Assembly: GCA_002772545.1 (NCBI GenBank)
Contig: PFDR01000056.1
Coordinates: 1 to 43,365, forward strand
Reading direction: 5' to 3'
From: Candidatus Peregrinibacteria bacterium CG10_big_fil_rev_8_21_14_0_10_49_10
GTDB taxonomy: Bacteria; Patescibacteriota; Gracilibacteria; Peribacterales; Peribacteraceae
Length of the DNA stretch: 43,365 nucleotides
Below are positions 40,537 to 43,365 of this stretch, in pieces. Below the pieces are notes generated by a model, which was not told the DNA's origin, searched no databases, and saw nothing but the letters and a program-made list of their open reading frames with translations. Made by a program: the position numbers and the translations under genes. Position 1 is the stretch's first letter. The number at the start of each line of letters is the position of its first letter.

Positions 40537-41478
40537 TTATCGGTTTTTTTTGCGACTCCTTTTTGCTTGCTTACTTTTTCTTTTTTTTCTGTCCTCATGA
40601 CGAGGAGACCGGGACCTACTCCTGTTAGTATGACCCGGCACCCAACTCTCGAGGCTTTCCCTCTCATGAGGAAGAATATACGTTTCTACCGGGTTTTCTT
40701 CTGAAGCTGCAGGGAAGAGTGCAGCCAATTTTTCAAGTCGCGCTATACTCTCGCTATAGTTCTCTCTTTCTTCTTGCTTATAATTTTGACAGTTCCTTCC
40801 TTGTTGAACACGTGAGATATGACCAAGTTCATGGTCTAACAAAGCAATTGTCTTATAGAAACTAGCAAGTGATTTCTTACTCAGGAGCACAATAAAACTT
40901 GCGAGGAGTATGCTGCCCTTCCCGAACCCCATCACAGCTCCATCCTCAGAACCATTCACATAACTCCTATATATTTGCTGTAAACCATGTAAGAAATTTT
41001 TGTGTGTCCCGCTTCGTTCAATTTTTTTTATCTCCTCACGAAGGGCAGGAACAAATGCATCCACAACGACGAAAAAGATGGTATCTCTTTTATTCATCGT
41101 TCCGGCAATTCCTTCATCATTGGACGAAACAACATCTAGTGCTCTAGTGATATGAGACTGAAATGTCTCTCGCTCTTCCGCACTTTGCGAAGAAGGAAAG
41201 CAAAGAAAACAACCCTCTCTCTCCTGAGGATCACTCTTAGCTACATTGAGCACCAAATGAAGAATCATTGGTCTGTCTTCTGGTAAATTCACAATTGTAT
41301 GAATCGATGATGGGTTCGACCTTTCTTCCTGAGCTCCTGAGGAGTTCAACAACAGAGTTCTTAACCTGACTTTTGTAGTCTCTGCCTGCTGTTGCAATGT
41401 ATCCGCTACCTGCTGCACAGGATGCTCTTTAGTGCCTTCTGGGCTTGGCTGGACTGGATCATTGCCTTCAATATTCAT
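40537..41478 (-). CDS. HExxH-motif protein with Arg/Ser/Lys-rich tail
   Basis: A 313-residue protein in AT-richer sequence. The centre has a hydrophobic stretch (SILLASFIVLLS) followed by LLDHELGHISRV (HELGH at 216-220), the zinc-site pattern of metallopeptidases. ENYSESIARLE, about 17 residues later, could supply a Glu ligand, but no full family signature is seen. The last ~35 residues are RS/KR-rich (NRSRSRSPRHEDRKKRK). The N-terminus is polar and Gln-rich. The start at 41478 is set by TATAAT 6 nt upstream. The role is unknown; activity is not proven by HExxH alone. Confidence 0.6.
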   Translation of the reverse strand: MNIEGNDPVQPSPEGTKEHPVQQVADTLQQQAETTKVRLRTLLLNSSGAQEERSNPSSIHTIVNLPEDRPMILHLVLNVAKSDPQEREGCFLCFPSSQSAEERETFQSHITRALDVVSSNDEGIAGTMNKRDTIFFVVVDAFVPALREEIKKIERSGTHKNFLHGLQQIYRSYVNGSEDGAVMGFGKGSILLASFIVLLSKKSLASFYKTIALLDHELGHISRVQQGRNCQNYKQEERENYSESIARLEKLAALFPAASEENPVETYILPHERESLESWVPGHTNRSRSRSPRHEDRKKRKSKQAKRSRKKNR

Positions 41479-41484
41479 TGTTGT

Positions 41485-41511
41485 ATTATATAATATAAAA
41501 AAATAATTCAA
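41485..41511 (-). promoter_or_regulatory. Leaderless-type promoter of the HELGH gene
   Basis: On the minus strand: TTGAAT (41506-41511), 15 nt, consensus TATAAT (41485-41490), then 6 nt to the ATG at 41478. The region is very AT-rich and also lies upstream of the divergent YgjP-like gene, for which TATAGACT (41513-41520) may serve. Confidence 0.55.
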
Positions 41512-41542
41512 GTATAGACTGACGTTTTTTCACACTTGTTCC

Positions 41543-42301
41543 ATGAATATTTGCAGATATTGCATACCCAATCTATCTCTCTCCTTTACACTAATACCTG
41601 TGTCACAAAAACCCTTTCCCCACCGCATAGAACAGACCAAAAATAAGCACTCACGTGCGGTATTCCGGGAAGAAACCATCGTCATTCGTCTTGCACGCAA
41701 TCTTTCCGAACAAGACCAAAAAAAACATGTGGAGGACCTGCTGAGCCGTATGACAAAACAGCTGATACAGGAAGAAGTACAACGTGTGCGTATTCATCCG
41801 TTTAAAGCACTGTTGGAAGGCAGAGAGGAAGAAACCATCACACTCGCAAACGGAACCACGTACACCTTCTGCCTGCACCCCGGGAAAAGGCTTGCATCAC
41901 GTCGTACTAAAGAAGGCTGGCGTGTGTCAGTCTCTCAACAGACAAGATGCCCGCAACTGCACCGCTTCCTCTGGAAACTCCTTTCGGATGCCGAGCAGGA
42001 ACGCACGGCAGCATGGGTCGGGGCAGTGAACCAGGAGACGTTTCAGGTACGTATACAACATGTGCGACTGCGTTTTGCATCTTCACAGTGGGGCAGCTGC
42101 TCTTCCAGGGAAGTAATTATGCTGAACACCGCCTTACTCTTTCTTCCTCCGCATTTACTCCGCTATGTAGCCATTCACGAACTTGCCCATCGTCTCTGCC
42201 CAAATCACTCCGCTGCCTACTGGAAGAGAGTGGAAAAGGTGCTGCCACACTACAAACAAGCACGCTCAGAACTCCATTCCTATCGACTCCCCACAGCGTA
42301 G
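41543..42301 (+). CDS. YgjP-like metal-dependent hydrolase (M48/DUF45 type)
   Basis: A 252-residue protein. The family signature is clear: RFASSQWGSCSSREVIMLN followed by LLRYVAIHELAHRLCPNHS with zinc ligands His212, His216 and probably His222 and catalytic Glu213. The N-terminal ~100 residues form the variable beta domain. The first residues contain CRYC, which is unusual; a later start is possible but no good Met is available before residue 70. YgjP proteins are soluble and little characterised. The TAG stop is 36 nt before the small acidic ORF. Confidence 0.87.
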   Translation: MNICRYCIPNLSLSFTLIPVSQKPFPHRIEQTKNKHSRAVFREETIVIRLARNLSEQDQKKHVEDLLSRMTKQLIQEEVQRVRIHPFKALLEGREEETITLANGTTYTFCLHPGKRLASRRTKEGWRVSVSQQTRCPQLHRFLWKLLSDAEQERTAAWVGAVNQETFQVRIQHVRLRFASSQWGSCSSREVIMLNTALLFLPPHLLRYVAIHELAHRLCPNHSAAYWKRVEKVLPHYKQARSELHSYRLPTA

Positions 42302-42337
42302 AACCTATACTCAACATATCATTTTCCTCTTACTATT

Positions 42338-42466
42338 ATGCAACACGATACCGAAGAAACAGCAGACACGAGCAAAGAAGTCGAAACAGGAGACTACAAT
42401 ATAGGTGACGATATAGGAGAACGGGTAGGCGAAGGAAACGATCCTCTCGCAGACGAGATATCATGA
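42338..42466 (+). CDS. Small acidic ORF coupled to the IMPase gene
   Basis: A 42-residue ORF (MQHDTEETADTS ... DPLADEIS), with 14 Asp/Glu and few hydrophobic residues. Its stop overlaps the IMPase start as ATGA, the same coupling used in the mevalonate cluster, which suggests it is translated. It contains short repeats of the type IGDDIGER/VGEGND. No family recognised; it may be a real small protein or a translation-coupling leader. Confidence 0.5.
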   Translation: MQHDTEETADTSKEVETGDYNIGDDIGERVGEGNDPLADEIS

Positions 42467-43290
42467 GTGACCCCGCACCCGAAACATTGCTTGAGGTAGC
42501 AAAACAAGCTGCTGCTGCCGGCGCAGAGCTGCTGGCTAAAAAGCACAGGAGCGTGTTTGGCGAAGCGGGGACAGAATCGCTAAAGGTGGATACAAAATCA
42601 TCATCCACTGATTTTGTAACGGAATCCGACAGGGCGGCACAGGAAAGTATTATTACTCTGATCCAGACTCACTTTCCGGATCACCGGTTCATAGCAGAAG
42701 AGGAAGGTGCGGAACAGTTGGGAACTGTCGCATCCCCGTATGAGTGGATCATAGACCCGCTGGACGGCACCACAAACTTCATTCACGGCAAAGAGAACTT
42801 TGGCACCATTGTGGCTGTGCAGAAGGAAGGAGTCCTCCAGGCCGGAGTGATGTCTCTGCCACTTCTGCGGCAGGAATTTCTGGCGGCAAAGGGCAAGGGT
42901 GCCACCATAAACGGCAAACCGATCGTACTCAGGAATACAAAGAATCTCGATGATGCCATTCTTGCCAGTAACATTATGCGGCGGGCGAAGGAGGGGGAAG
43001 ACGGCGCGTGGTATGCCTCCATGCCCCGCTGCGGCTCACTGGAAAACTACGGGTGTGCCGCACAGGAAATAGGAGAGGTGCTCCTCGGCAGCAATGACGG
43101 CACGTTCTTTCATGGCATTCGTCTGTGGGACATAGCCGCCGGCTGCCTTCTGCTGCAGGAAGCAGGTGGCAAATACCGATACGAATTTCTGGAACCGGAA
43201 AACAAGCGTTCCGGACTGCTCGCCGTGGCATCCACCGCACCGATTTTTGAGGAGCTATGCGATTTTGTGTTTGAGAAGAAGCTAGCCTAA
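42463..43290 (+). CDS. Inositol monophosphatase family phosphatase
   Basis: A 275-residue Mg/Li-type phosphatase. Metal-site motifs: Glu80/81 in IAEEEG, Asp98 and Asp101 in IIDPLDGTTNF, and WDIAAG near residue 225. DFVTESDRAAQ marks the N-terminal helix. Family members act on inositol phosphates, histidinol phosphate, fructose 1,6-bisphosphate or 3'-phosphoadenosine 5'-phosphate; the substrate cannot be fixed here. It is the last gene and is followed by a strong hairpin. Confidence 0.92.
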   Translation: MSDPAPETLLEVAKQAAAAGAELLAKKHRSVFGEAGTESLKVDTKSSSTDFVTESDRAAQESIITLIQTHFPDHRFIAEEEGAEQLGTVASPYEWIIDPLDGTTNFIHGKENFGTIVAVQKEGVLQAGVMSLPLLRQEFLAAKGKGATINGKPIVLRNTKNLDDAILASNIMRRAKEGEDGAWYASMPRCGSLENYGCAAQEIGEVLLGSNDGTFFHGIRLWDIAAGCLLLQEAGGKYRYEFLEPENKRSGLLAVASTAPIFEELCDFVFEKKLA

Positions 43291-43296
43291 AGAAGC

Positions 43297-43341
43297 AATA
43301 GAGGAAATAAAGGATCTTTTATTCCATTTATTGCCTCTATT
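43297..43341 (+). terminator. Hairpin after the IMPase gene
   Basis: AATAGAGGAAATAAA (43297-43311) pairs with TTTATTGCCTCTATT (43327-43341) at 14 of 15 positions, with a 15-nt loop. It starts 6 nt after the stop. AT-rich sequence follows but no long T-run. Confidence 0.6.
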
Positions 43342-43365
43342 ACCTATATTTCTCCTCAAATGAAA

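Overview
The window looks like chromosome from a bacterium of the Candidate Phyla Radiation (Patescibacteria), possibly the Peregrinibacteria/Peribacteria. That placement is inference. It rests on PrgI and TraC-like secretion genes beside a VirB2-like pilin, secreted SLH proteins with serine linkers, a 42-cysteine orphan protein, a free-standing four-helix-bundle (23S IVP-type) gene, and many short proteins without close namesakes. The genetic code is standard: no gene needs UGA recoding. Coding density is high, Shine-Dalgarno sequences are scarce, and several genes have a -10 box only 6-7 nt before the ATG, which points to leaderless mRNAs.

Layout. 1-2414: truncated dus on the minus strand, a VirB2-like pilin and an AI-2E family permease. 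2577-5282: clpC behind an extended -10 promoter and a CIRCE (HrcA) operator. 5438-6809: terminator, promoter, then PrgI and a TraC-like protein with no VirB4 ATPase beside them. 6937-13723: ribosomal protein S1 with an odd C-terminal tail, a HIT protein, small membrane and hypothetical genes, yidD, a secreted trypsin-like protease and the cysteine-rich protein. 13888-16414: tRNA-Gly followed by a repeat-rich, AT-richer island with a GIY-YIG nuclease and a phosphoribosyltransferase-SLOG fusion; a 10-bp copy of the tRNA 3' end marks its far edge. 16473-19358: small membrane protein, a frameshifted DUF4256 gene and a GT39-like glycosyltransferase. 19503-21240: a promoter, a tiny poly-cysteine leader ORF and a terminator-like hairpin before cysE, then a PlsC-like acyltransferase. 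21299-26743: two tandem paralogous SLH surface proteins. 26913-31455: Nramp-like transporter, D-2-hydroxyacid dehydrogenase, a secreted coiled-coil protein, repeats and an MscS channel.

31532-39527 is the metabolic centre: idi, uppS, mevalonate kinase and mevalonate-diphosphate decarboxylase (overlapping stop/start codons), then HMG-CoA reductase, archaeal-type HMG-CoA synthase, thiolase and a DUF35/guanylate-kinase-like fusion. This is nearly the whole route from acetyl-CoA to IPP/DMAPP and on to the polyprenyl carrier for wall synthesis. No recognisable phosphomevalonate kinase is present, and the operon-end P-loop kinase is a candidate for that step. A four-helix-bundle gene flanked by 25-bp inverted repeats sits inside the cluster. 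39607-43341 holds a secreted coiled-coil protein, an HELGH-motif protein, a YgjP-like metallopeptidase, a 42-residue acidic ORF coupled to an inositol-monophosphatase-family gene, and a closing hairpin.

The most promising leads are the poly-Cys attenuator-like leader of cysE, the DUF35-kinase fusion in a pathway that lacks its expected kinase, the inverted-repeat-bounded IVP gene, and the PRTase-SLOG island beside tRNA-Gly.
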